A stretch of 64,000 nt of DNA from Mesostigma viride (taxonomy: Eukaryota > Streptophyta > Mesostigmatophyceae > Mesostigmatales > Mesostigmataceae). Within the stretch, counting starts at the first letter, position 1. The number at the start of each line of letters is the position of its first letter. The notes under the pieces were generated by a model. That model had not been told where the DNA came from. It saw nothing but the letters and a program-made list of their open reading frames with translations, and made no database searches. Below, one piece after another: positions 55,122-64,000 of this stretch. The DNA is taken from positions 1,566,493-1,630,492 of the forward strand of contig RPFO01000050.1 of assembly GCA_009746045.1 (NCBI GenBank), written 5' to 3'. The translations under genes and the position numbers were made by a program.

Positions 55122-58100
55122 TTACGCGGGGGGTGTGGCGGGAGTGCCCCACTTTTCCGAGAGGTAGATGCGGATCTGTTCGAGCTCGGCCGCGGTCTTG
55201 GCGGTGCTGTAGATCAGGATCTCGCCGGTCCATCCGTCCCAGTTACGAGTGCTCCAATCTATATCTGCGCCCACGCAGATCCTTCCGGGATTCTGTACCG
55301 CCGTACCTGTGAACGCCCCACCATCTCTACCATCAAATCTGGTGATGGACGTTTTTGGCGTGCTTCCTAGGTCACACGACACTGCCATCACGTGCGCCCG
55401 GTCGTCGTAAAACTCTGCATTCGTGCAGATCGGTTGAGTGGCTCCGTCCGTACCCAAAAGCGCATAAAACTTGTAATCGTCGCAGTTGTTGCATATGCCC
55501 AGTCCGTAATTACTTTGAGCACCGACAACGAGGCCTTTCAAGCTACTACCTGACCCGCGAGGGTAAACACTCGGGGTGTTTGATTTTGCGACGATGATCA
55601 TAGTATTTTGCGGACGACCCCAGAAAAACCCGTCGCTCTGGAGCCCGTTACGCAAACTGTAACTGAATTGAAGAGACCGCTTAGAGTTTAAGCTAGTGTT
55701 GTCGATGGTCGGCGCATTGGTGGTGAAGCACAGTAAGTGCTGGGTCCCCTTCTTGTCTTTCATGCCCCTTACTGAAGTCGTGGCGAGCGTGGTAAAATTG
55801 GTGTCGCTGTACAGCGTCGACGAGTCCGTGGGATCGTACCACGCGTACAGGGACGAGTCGGTGGCGGGGTTGTATGGCGTATAGGTGAACGAAAGCGAGT
55901 TCGAAGCCGAGTTGCCAGTGCCGAACACCGCGTCTGTCACGGCCCCTGCGCCGACGCTGAAGGACGTGGCGGAATTGGCCGTCGTCGCCGTCACGTTGAA
56001 CGTGTACGACGCCCCGCTGCCGACCAAATTGGAGGCGGTCCCGTTTGTCACCGTGATGTCGCCCAACGCGAAACCGGTCACCGCTCGACTGAAAGTCGCC
56101 GTCGCGGATATGAAACTCCAGGCGGAAGTGGACCCCGCGGACGTTGACAGCGTGACGGTGGGCTGAGGGGCATACGTGAAAGACAGCGTGTTGGAAGCCA
56201 CGTTGGCGTTCCCTGAAGCGTCCACGGTGCCGGCGCCCACGCTGACGGACGTGGAGGAGTAGGCGGTCGTGGGCGTCACCTGGAAGGCGTACGACGCCCC
56301 GCTGCCGGTCAGGTTGGCGGCGGTCCCGTTGGTCACGGTGATGTCGCCCAACGCGAACCCCGTGACCGACGTGCTGAACGTGGCCGTCACGTCCACGGGG
56401 CTGGTGGTGGGCGTCGAGCCCGCGGTCGTCGCGAGAGTCACCGTCGGAGGGGAGTACGTGAAGGACAGGGTGGAGGATGCCGTGTTGCCTACCGCGGCTC
56501 CGAGCGCGGTGTCGTAGGCGGCGTTCGCGCCCACGGCCACCGTCGTGGCTTGGTAGGCGGTCAGCGCGGTCACGTCGAACGTGTAATTGTTGCTCAGGAA
56601 CGGGCCGGCCAGATTAGAGGCCGTCGCGTTGGTGAGGGCGATGTCGCCCAACTCGAACCCGGTGACGGCGGCGCTGAACGTGGCGGTCACCTGGACCGGG
56701 TTGCCGGTCGGCGTCGAGCTGGCCGTGGTCAGTGTGACGGTGGGCCGCGGCGGCGTGTAGGTGAACGTCAACTGGTTCGCGACGATGTTGAGCTTCCCGG
56801 ACGCCGTCTGGGCCGCGTTGGCAGCCACATCTACGGTCGTGGGCGTGAAGGGGGTGGTGGGCGTGACCGTGATCGTGTACGTGGTGCCGCTGCCCGAGAA
56901 AGCCGTGACGGACCCGTTGGTCACCGCGACGTCCCCGGACGCGAAGTCCGCGACGGATTCGGAGAAGGTGGCGGTCACGGAGACGGGGCTGGTCGTCGGG
57001 GTCGCGGTGGAAGTGGTCAGGCCGACGGTGAGAAGAATCGTCTGCGGAGTCCCCCACTTGTTCACGAGGTACCCGCGGATCAGCTCCAACTCGGCGGAGG
57101 TCTTCGCGGTGTTGTAGATGAGGATCTCGCCAATCCACCCGTCGAAGGCGCGGACTGCGTTATTCGAATCGCCACCGACGGCGAGATTGCCTGTGAAGGT
57201 TTCGGGATCTGACCCGCCAGCCGCGTCTGCGGTACGCCCGTCGAATCTGGTTGTGCAAGTGTTCGATACCGTGTCCACCGAAAGCGCGAGGACGTGCTGC
57301 GAGTTGTCGAAAAAATGATGTCTTACGGCCATCGAGACATATACCTGGGTTGTCCCAGGACCCTGTGTCACGGCTACGACGTTACCTGGCCCTGTGGTAT
57401 GGTAACTTAACCGATTCGCTCTCACCGACGTCGTGCTTCCAAACATGAATCCTCTGATATAGTCCGTGGTTCCGGGGTTGTTGGTGTCGGGGTACGTAGC
57501 AGTTATCAGCTGTTTGGCGACTATCACCACGGACGACTTGGTCCCGATAGATCCCCAGAATGTAGAGGAGGACGAGGTCAGAAGTCCGGAGCGACTGTTG
57601 ATGAAGCGGAGGGACGTCTTCCCGTTGAGCTCGGTGGTGTCCAGTGTGGGCGTCTTCGCGGAATTGGACTGGGACACGTGATACCCCGAGGCCAGGTTCT
57701 TCTTGTCGTTCATCCGCAGCACGTTCCCTCCCGCGGTGCTCTGGACGGCGGTGCCCCCCGTGTTGCTGAAAAGGGTGGTGCCGTCCGACGGGTCGTACCA
57801 CGCGTACAAAGCGGTGTCTAAGGAGGGGTCGTACGAGTAGGTGAAGCTGAGGGTCGCGGCCGCCGTGTTGCCGAACCCCGTCAAGGTGTCCGTCGCGACG
57901 TCGGCGCCCACGTTCACGGTCGTCGCGTTGTCGGCCATGGTGGGGGTGACGTTGAACGTGTAGGTGGCGGCGTCGACGGCGACGAAGTCGGAGACGCTCG
58001 CGTTGGTCACGGCGACGTCGCCCACCACGAATCCGGTGACCGGGCGGGTGAAGGTGGCCGTCACGGGCCTGGCGACGGGGTTGGGCGTCCGGGGAGTCAG

Positions 58101-59690
58101 GCTCGTAGTGGAGAGGGTCACCGCGGGCGGGGGGGCGTACGTGAAGGTCACGGGGTTCGCCGCGGTGTTGCCGTCCCCGAGCGAGTCCACGGCGGCGCCG
58201 GCGCCCACGCTCACGGTGGTAGGAGAGTAGGGGGTAATATCCTTGAGCGCGATGGTGTAGGTCGTGCCGCTGCCGGTCACGGTGTCGACGGTCCCGTTGG
58301 TCACGGAGACGTCGCCGATCGCGAACCCGGTGACGGTCTTGGAGAAGGTGGCCGTCACGGCGGGGCTGCTGGCCAGGTACGACGCGGCGGCCGTCAGGGT
58401 GAGCAAGGGAGGGGTGGACATGACCACGACGTGTTCGTACGCTTGACTGTACGCGCCCGAGGATCCCTTGGCGACGACGTAGACGTGGTAGGTGGCGGAG
58501 GGGGTCAGCCCCGAGATCACCAGGGGGGTGGAACTCACGGTCCCGTCACTGTCGCGGTTGACCGCCGCGGATGCCACCAACTGGGACGCGGCCACGCCCG
58601 ACCTGGTGTAGATCTCGGCGGCGGTGGCGGAGGCCTTGGAGGCGCTGTACACGCGACACAGGACCGCCCAGTTGTTCCCCCCCGACATGGCGAGGGAGTG
58701 GGTAACGGTGATCGTGGTCGCGGTGGCCGTCGGAGCGGGCACGGATCCGGAGAACGTCTCCGCGCCGAAGGTGGCGCTCAGGTTCCTGAGATGCACGGTG
58801 GCGTAGGTGTTCGTGTCCGCCTGCGCGACCGGGGAGGAGAGCGTGATCCTGAGGGATACGCGGTAGGCCGATCCGGCGTTCATGGTAATCCTGCCAACGC
58901 CGGCCCATGCCAGGGACTTCTTCCAGCTCCACCGCCCGTCGGCGAAGGATCCGTTGACGCTCACGGCCTCGTCGGATGCCATGTCCGCCTCGCGGACCAC
59001 CTCGTCATCGTATAGGCCCGTCCCGACCGCGGTGTCGTGCACGCGCACCTTGACGCTGATCAGGTTGCCGCCCCCGCCGCTGCCGATCTGCAGACCGCGG
59101 AGGAAGAGGGTCAAGCCGTCGATCAACGCGCTTTGGGCGTGGGGAAACGCGTTGATGACCGCGACGGATTGGCCGGAGGGCGGGGAACCGAAGGAGGCGT
59201 ACCGAAAGGCGGGCGTCTGGGTCTCGGCCCACGGGACGACAGCGGTGAACACTCGACTCCGACGCGCGTACTCCGTTTGCGATATAGTGTACGGCCCCCA
59301 CTTGGAAGTTGCGTAATACCACAACGCGTCCGGTTGGGTGTTGTTGTAATAGTTGGCATCTTTCTCGGTGTCCGTCACCAACGCGTGGTCGAGGCCCTGC
59401 GTGAAGGCGTGCTGGCGAGAGGGCATGTACGATTTGGGGACGAGACTCCCGGTGGCCGCGTTGGCGTAATCCGCGTCGGCGGGTAAGTGCACGCTGTTTA
59501 CGAACAGGTCGGATGAGAGCTTGACGTCGCCGTCAAGCACCATCCCGTCCTGGGATATACTCAACAAGTCAGCGTCCATCGGCATTTTACGAACGACTAG
59601 CACTCCGTTGTCCTGAGTAATGATCCACGCGGCGGGTGCCGATCCCGTCACGTGGATAGAGCAGACTTTCAACACGGACGTGTGGTGCAT
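55122..59690 (-). CDS. Giant surface fibre/adhesin with Ig-like and LamG-like domains
   Basis: 1522 aa, one intact frame. Order: N-terminal fibre-like head (1-310), fibronectin-III-like region (about 320-425), two Ig-like repeats (428-518, 522-618), a LamG/concanavalin-like domain (620-883), four more Ig-like repeats (885-978, 982-1080, 1082-1174, 1177-1270) and a second LamG-like domain (1273-1522). Ig repeats share VTATFS..VTGF.LGDI.VTN. LamG units share ALYAWYDPSDGTTLF and DGWIGEILIYNTAKT. Bacterial cell-surface proteins use the same Ig type. No signal peptide or membrane helix is seen, so it is more likely a virion-attached fibre binding glycans on the host cell. Confidence 0.8.
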   Translation of the reverse strand: MHHTSVLKVCSIHVTGSAPAAWIITQDNGVLVVRKMPMDADLLSISQDGMVLDGDVKLSSDLFVNSVHLPADADYANAATGSLVPKSYMPSRQHAFTQGLDHALVTDTEKDANYYNNTQPDALWYYATSKWGPYTISQTEYARRSRVFTAVVPWAETQTPAFRYASFGSPPSGQSVAVINAFPHAQSALIDGLTLFLRGLQIGSGGGGNLISVKVRVHDTAVGTGLYDDEVVREADMASDEAVSVNGSFADGRWSWKKSLAWAGVGRITMNAGSAYRVSLRITLSSPVAQADTNTYATVHLRNLSATFGAETFSGSVPAPTATATTITVTHSLAMSGGNNWAVLCRVYSASKASATAAEIYTRSGVAASQLVASAAVNRDSDGTVSSTPLVISGLTPSATYHVYVVAKGSSGAYSQAYEHVVVMSTPPLLTLTAAASYLASSPAVTATFSKTVTGFAIGDVSVTNGTVDTVTGSGTTYTIALKDITPYSPTTVSVGAGAAVDSLGDGNTAANPVTFTYAPPPAVTLSTTSLTPRTPNPVARPVTATFTRPVTGFVVGDVAVTNASVSDFVAVDAATYTFNVTPTMADNATTVNVGADVATDTLTGFGNTAAATLSFTYSYDPSLDTALYAWYDPSDGTTLFSNTGGTAVQSTAGGNVLRMNDKKNLASGYHVSQSNSAKTPTLDTTELNGKTSLRFINSRSGLLTSSSSTFWGSIGTKSSVVIVAKQLITATYPDTNNPGTTDYIRGFMFGSTTSVRANRLSYHTTGPGNVVAVTQGPGTTQVYVSMAVRHHFFDNSQHVLALSVDTVSNTCTTRFDGRTADAAGGSDPETFTGNLAVGGDSNNAVRAFDGWIGEILIYNTAKTSAELELIRGYLVNKWGTPQTILLTVGLTTSTATPTTSPVSVTATFSESVADFASGDVAVTNGSVTAFSGSGTTYTITVTPTTPFTPTTVDVAANAAQTASGKLNIVANQLTFTYTPPRPTVTLTTASSTPTGNPVQVTATFSAAVTGFELGDIALTNATASNLAGPFLSNNYTFDVTALTAYQATTVAVGANAAYDTALGAAVGNTASSTLSFTYSPPTVTLATTAGSTPTTSPVDVTATFSTSVTGFALGDITVTNGTAANLTGSGASYAFQVTPTTAYSSTSVSVGAGTVDASGNANVASNTLSFTYAPQPTVTLSTSAGSTSAWSFISATATFSRAVTGFALGDITVTNGTASNLVGSGASYTFNVTATTANSATSFSVGAGAVTDAVFGTGNSASNSLSFTYTPYNPATDSSLYAWYDPTDSSTLYSDTNFTTLATTSVRGMKDKKGTQHLLCFTTNAPTIDNTSLNSKRSLQFSYSLRNGLQSDGFFWGRPQNTMIIVAKSNTPSVYPRGSGSSLKGLVVGAQSNYGLGICNNCDDYKFYALLGTDGATQPICTNAEFYDDRAHVMAVSCDLGSTPKTSITRFDGRDGGAFTGTAVQNPGRICVGADIDWSTRNWDGWTGEILIYSTAKTAAELEQIRIYLSEKWGTPATPPA

Positions 59691-59723
59691 CTCGATGTTT
59701 ATTCATTAATACAACGGATATTA

Positions 59724-60559
59724 TTAGTTCTCCAGTCGCGCCACGGACAACTGAGCGGACACGGCGATACCCGTGCCCGTGTAGTCCGACAATTGAAGAT
59801 ATATGACATCGGCGGCACTGACTGTGAAAGGGGTCACGCTCTTCTTAACCCAGGCGCCCCTCGCCGACCCCTGAGGCCCCAACACGTCCACCTGGGGCAT
59901 GTCGCCGGTAGAGAGCGTCGCCAGGGTGGTGCCGTCAAACTTTTTCACCAGCACCGTGAAGGCGTGCGTGGCGGCGTTGGGGAGGTTGAAGGCGCTCACA
60001 CACAGCGTATCAACGTCGATGGTGTAGGGCAGAGAGGGCGCAAACGGGATCCCCGCTCCCGTAACCATATAGACAGGGGTTCCCGACATGTCCCGTTGTA
60101 ATGGAACACCTCGGTCCAGTAGGCCGTCTTTAGCGTCTTGTTCGTCCAGACGGTGCCATTCCACGCGAGGATCTGACCGCCGGCGGGCGTGCCCGTGTAC
60201 TCCACATCCGTGGCGTCGTTCAGACTGGCCGGGGCGATGGCCACCTGGTCCGCGTACGCCTTGGTGACCGCATCGTTGTCGCCGGAGGGGGCGGCCCCCA
60301 ACACGACCTTTCCGGTGACGAGGAGGTCGCCCGCGACCTGCATGTCGTCGTTCATCAGCCAGTAGGGGCTGACGGATGGCGCCTTGGGCCCCTGGTCGTC
60401 CTCCCTGTACATCATCGCGTCCTGGGTCGCGCCGTCCGCCTTCCGGAACCGCATGGACAACTCGTCATCGTGCGTCCTTATCTCGAAGTCCCCGATGTCT
60501 CCTCCGTCGCTCTGGATCACCACCGAGGAGGTGCGCACCGTTCCGGTGAGCTGGACCAT
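59724..60559 (-). CDS. Phage-type fibre protein, frameshifted
   Basis: The N-terminal half contains GDNDAVTKAYADQVA and the motif GGQILAWNGTVWTNK, both typical of phage and algal-virus tail-fibre repeats. The frame slips near 60092-60094, and the next frame gives a beta-rich C-terminal domain (FTVLVKKFDGTTLATLSTGD) ending ARLEN at 59724. It belongs to the fibre cluster with its two neighbours. Confidence 0.65.
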
Positions 60560-60587
60560 TTCCTTATCCTATCACGGGTAGATATTT

Positions 60588-62269
60588 TCAGTTCAGGGTC
60601 CGCATGATGACGTCCGCGGCGGCGTCCGCGATCGAGCCCATGTCGTTCGACCCCGTCACGGTACACGGCGCGGGGTCGTGGAATACGCGACTGGTGGAGT
60701 TGGAGCCGCGCACCTTCACGACCTCGAGGCTCTCGTCGTCGGCGATGCGGAAACCGTACGTGACGGTCTTGGGCTCCGCGTACATCTCCCGCCACCCGTA
60801 CAGCAAGGTGTTGGCATCCGTGACAGCCACCCCGTCGATGATTCGCAGGTCGTCGAACCCGACGGCCCCCCGCTGGCACCGTGGAGCAGCGACAGTGTCT
60901 GGCTTCCCGTCAGCGTGACGGTCTGCGGCGACACCGCCTGCACCCCGTTGACGTAGACGCTGGCCGAGGTGCCAGCGATGACCAGGGCCGCCACGAGCGG
61001 GTCCGCTCCGACCACCGCGGTGCTCGATACCGACCCGCCGCTGTGTTTGAGCGCGACGTGCCCGTTGTTGAGCAGAACGATGCCGACGTCCCCGCTGAAA
61101 ATGATGTCCTGTTCCCCGCTCACCGCCGACATGTCCGTTTGGGGAATCACCTTCACGACGACGGTGTACGTCGCGGCGAGGGTCAGGTTGTCGACGGACG
61201 CGGTCCCGCTCACGATCAACATCCCGTTGTCCCAGGTGATGCCGCTCAGCAGATCGAAAGACCTGGCCCCGACGTTGCTGACGTCGGACCCGCCGGTGAA
61301 CTCCCACCGGTAGGTGTCCGCCCCGCTCACGAGCTGGGAGAGCAGCACCTCGGTCCCCGGCGCCTTCCTATCAGCCTGCGCGATGGTGCGAGAGATCATG
61401 AACTGGCCGCCCTCGAGGTGCCAATACGACCCGGTGTACCCCCCCTTGTCCTGGTTGGTCTCGGCCGTCCCCATGTTCCATGTGAGGGCTCGCGGGCCGT
61501 ACGCGGCGTTGCCGGCCACGATGAGGCCGGCGCCGTCGCCCTTCACGTTATCGACGGCACCGTCCGCGAGAGTGATGGTCTTGTCGTCCACTTGCAGGTT
61601 GGTGGTCATGGTGTCGACGCTGTTCAGCACCCCGTCCACCTGCAGCTCGCCCACGATCCGGACCACGCCGCTCCCTGGGGCGATCTGCAGGTCGGTGTCG
61701 ACGGGCGTGGTGATAACTCCCGTGTGCAAGTACAGGTCTTTGTCGACGCGGACGTCCACGGCCGCGCCTAGATGCAACGAATCCGCGTTGCTGGTCAGCG
61801 TGTCCGCAAAAACGGCGACGTCGCATACTTGGACGATGCCCGTCTGGGACGACAGAGTGAGCGCCCCCGTGGTGGTGTTCACGGCGCCGTCCGCGAAGGT
61901 GACGTTCTCCACCCGCACGGCGTTGTCGGGGGCCGTGAGGGAGAGCGGGCCCGTGACGCTGCTGATTGTACTGCCGGATACCGTGACGTCCCCCACTCGC
62001 ACGTTCGTCTCCCCGTCGATCGTCAACGTCCCGGGGGCGCTGATGGTGCTGTTTTGGAACGTGAAGCTCCCGAGGTCCACGGACGTGTCGTTCACGGAGA
62101 GGGTGCCCACTACCTGGACGTTCCCTACGGTGGGCTGTAGAATGATGTTGGTGCCGGTGAGCGTGAGGTCCTTGTTGGTGGCGCTGGCTTCCGTGTCCCC
62201 CGCCACCTCGTTGGCGACGATGCGCTTCACCTTGGTGGTCCCCAGGTTCTCGCACAAGTAGGTCGTCAT
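60588..62269 (-). CDS. Fibre/spike protein with beta-helix-like repeats, frameshifted
   Basis: About 560 aa from MTTYLCENLGTTKVKR. Residues 20-210 are regular short strands (LTLTGTNIILQPTVGNVQVV, LSLTAPDNAVRVENVTF), as in fibre shafts. Then comes a region with YWHLEGGQFMISR and a LamG-like part (DIIFSGDVGIVLLNNGHVAL). The frame slips at C6 (60866-60871), and the next frame ends NSTSRVFHDPAPCTVTGS to MRTLN at 60588. Probably a trimeric surface fibre. Confidence 0.65.
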
Positions 62270-62312
62270 GGCGGCTGCTAGTCATACTAGTGCGAGGAAA
62301 AAAAGGGGCCGT

Positions 62313-62904
62313 TTATACCACACTCACGTTCTGCGTGGTCACGGAGCAGGTGCAGATGGGCGCGTTCCTCTCGAGCGCCATGTAGGGGCGCCTGCACACG
62401 CGGCACGTGGGGTATGCGTGCCCGGCCACGGGGGCATTCTCTTCGGCGCACAGGATCTCGATCCACGTCGCCTTTGGGACCCGCGACATGGCGATGACCT
62501 CGTTCCTGCACGTGTGGACCACCTTGGTGGGCGTCTTTCCATCGTCGAGCGTCTTAATCATGAGCGCGCTCCCGTGGATCGGCTCCCCCAGTATCTGTGT
62601 GGCGAGACGGTTGTGCTTGCGCGGCTCCGACCCACCCACGTACACGCCTACGGCCTTGCCCCACGTCTCCTTGCGCCTCGGACGGACGATGTCCATCAAC
62701 TTGGGGGGGCTTTGCCACCCAACAGCTTCCACACCTCGTGGTAGGAGAAGTCGGGGGGAACCTGACGATCATGGCGGCGTTTCCGAACTCGGGGTCGACC
62801 AGTATGGCATTGGGGACATCCTCCTCGGCGGCCGCGGCTCCGTGCCCGTGGTTTGTGGCCCACTGTTCCATGTGCGACCAGAGCGCGCTCCCGAAAATAT
62901 CCAT
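62313..62904 (-). CDS. Protein with C-terminal Cys cluster, two frameshifts
   Basis: It starts MDIFGSALWSHMEQWATNHG. The frame slips at G6 (62753-62758) and G7 (62703-62709), then continues through PKLMDIVRPRRKETWGKAV to HAYPTCRVCRRPYMALER and CTC near 62313. The Cys pairs suggest a zinc ribbon or partial RING. About 195 aa if continuous; role unknown. Confidence 0.55.
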
Positions 62905-62930
62905 GTGTGCTATCTAGTGAGGGTGGCGAA

Positions 62931-63353
62931 ATGAACCGCAGCAGGGGCGTGATCACCGCCGACCGAGCCTACAACATGTCTCGAGAATCCGCGCGGGGTA
63001 GCCGCATCACGGAGGACCGCATCATGCACACCGTGGAGACGGTGATCGAGTCGAGCGCGCGCCAGGGGCGGCAGTTCGCCTTCTACACGGTGCCGCTGTA
63101 CCAGTTCGGGCTGCCCATCTACAAGGCCTCGGAGGTGGTGAAGCACGTCGGACGGCGGCTGACCCATCGCGGGTTCCGCGTCAAGCAGGTGGGGGAGAAC
63201 ATGGTGTACATCGAGTGGGGGCCGAATGGGGGGGAGAGCAAACCCAAGGCCCCGCCCCCCGCCAACGGAACCAAGGGGGGACGAACGCGAGGGATTCGAT
63301 ACGCCGCCTGGCGCTCACCCTGCAACGGACCCGCGAGCGGTGTGGATCAGCCA
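62931..63353 (+). CDS. Conserved small NCLDV-type protein
   Basis: It starts MNRSRGVITADRAYN. FAFYTVPLYQFGLPIYKASE then LTHRGFRVKQVGENMVYIEW resembles a short giant-virus family in which a helix pair precedes a GFxVxxxxxxxxIxW strand pair. After a Lys/Pro-rich linker a slip at G6 (63275-63280) would give a basic end at about 63353; without it the frame runs on over the convergent gene. Confidence 0.55.
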
Positions 63354-63593
63354 CAAGATGAGCAGGCCGAGGAGCGCGTCGCTCACGACGGCTTCCATGT
63401 CGCAGTCCGCGACGTGGGGCAAGCCCAGTGCCGCGAAGACGGCGCGCGCGTGCTGGGCCAGCATGCCGCCTCGTCCGTACGTCACGGGACTGGGCTGTTG
63501 CGCGCCGCGGAACGGCCTGACCCCCGCCCACGCGGTGGACTGTTGTGGCGAGGCGAACGACCAGCTGGGATGGGCGAGTCTGAGGGATGTCAT
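63315..63593 (-). CDS. 92-aa protein with C-terminal membrane segment
   Basis: It starts MTSLRLAHPSWSFA, with the hydrophobic segment ALLGLLILWLIHTA close to the C terminus, giving a tail-anchored layout. Convergent with and slightly overlapping the previous gene. Unrecognised. Confidence 0.5.
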   Translation of the reverse strand: MTSLRLAHPSWSFASPQQSTAWAGVRPFRGAQQPSPVTYGRGGMLAQHARAVFAALGLPHVADCDMEAVVSDALLGLLILWLIHTARGSVAG

Positions 63594-63637
63594 GAGTGCG
63601 CTTATTACTATTGTGGCGATTAAATATCCGCGGCGTC

Positions 63638-64000
63638 TCAGTTGTACCGTCGGTCACTCAGGCTATCATATCTCCTCGCTCTCATCACGTGCTCACTCTG
63701 GTCGCCTTCATCACCCGACTCGGCGGACAAGTACGCCTCATCCGACTCGGCCGACACATACTCGTACCCCGTAGCCGGCTCGAGCACTCCCGCCTTACGA
63801 AACTCTTCCACAGAATAGGCGGTCTTGTACCTCTTCGGCGGCCTCCTGGGATAGACTTCTCCTCTCCACCCCCTTGCCTTGTCCAAGTATAGCTGGGTCT
63901 GGTAGTTCTGTTCGCGCACATTTTCCTTATCGACTTCTTTTTTCCCAAGACGCAAGACATCTCGGATAACCGGGGTTTCGCCCTTCTTTGCCTTGGACAG
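63638..64000 (-). CDS. Hypothetical protein, 5' end beyond the window
   Basis: The frame is open to the right edge with no ATG in the last 48 bases, so the gene begins outside. The visible part is charged (RLGKKEVDKENVREQ) with an acidic C-terminal region (YVSAESDEAYLSAESGDEGD) and ends in a basic DSLSDRRYN. Unrecognised. Confidence 0.55.
   Translation of the reverse strand: MSKAKKGETPVIRDVLRLGKKEVDKENVREQNYQTQLYLDKARGWRGEVYPRRPPKRYKTAYSVEEFRKAGVLEPATGYEYVSAESDEAYLSAESGDEGDQSEHVMRARRYDSLSDRRYN

Noticed and set aside
54092-55312. 410-codon plus-strand ORF
   Set aside because: Antisense to the KilA-N/Bro-like gene and to the end of the fibre gene; Arg/His/Val-rich shadow.
56550-57212. Gly/Arg-rich plus-strand ORFs opposite the fibre gene
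   Set aside because: Low-complexity shadows of the Ig-like repeats.

Overview
The window reads as a piece of a eukaryotic, probably algal, nuclear genome in which an endogenised giant virus (NCLDV-type DNA virus) is joined to ordinary host DNA. The left part (about 1-16.4 kb) is host-like. It has sparse coding sequence, GT-AG introns, a Tnp2-like transposase gene, a protein kinase gene with a young gag-only LTR retrotransposon in its 5' leader, short interspersed repeats, a 153-bp minisatellite and very long (CCTG)n and (AAC)n arrays. From about 16.5 kb to the right edge the DNA is visibly more GC-rich and tightly packed with short genes on both strands, many with a TATATA-like box just before the ATG.

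The viral-type part holds replication, recombination and nucleotide-metabolism genes: a D6/D11-like SF2 helicase (30.1-32.7 kb), an archaeo-eukaryotic primase with a UL52-type zinc region (43.2-44.7 kb), a RuvC-fold Holliday junction resolvase and a YqaJ-like exonuclease (48.6-50.1 kb), a Vsr-like nuclease (47.2 kb) and a degenerate capping-enzyme/ligase-like protein (42.5 kb). It also has a predicted mono-ADP-ribosyltransferase (21.3 kb), a SLATT-type two-helix membrane protein (45.3 kb), many single-helix membrane proteins, a surface-fibre cluster (55.1-62.3 kb), a tRNA-Ile(UAU) (53.3 kb), and six proteins that carry the same small Cys/His module.

The most striking content is a vitamin-B12 nucleotide pathway. 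A class II adenosylcobalamin-dependent ribonucleoside-triphosphate reductase is spread over 33.7-40.6 kb. It has four exons with textbook splice sites and reads as about 677 aa. A PduO-type cob(I)alamin adenosyltransferase, the enzyme that makes its cofactor, lies 4 kb away. Each of the three reductase introns encloses complete ORFs, mostly small membrane or Cys/His proteins, and the largest also holds a two-kilobase composite repeat. The third intron interrupts the codon next to the catalytic cysteine.

Many viral-type genes carry single frameshifts, nearly all at G or C runs of five or more. That pattern fits consensus-sequence errors better than random decay. True decay is seen at 53.4-54.0 kb, where fragments of two neighbouring gene families lie beside the tRNA gene. 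All assignments come from reading the sequence; no database search or expression data were available.
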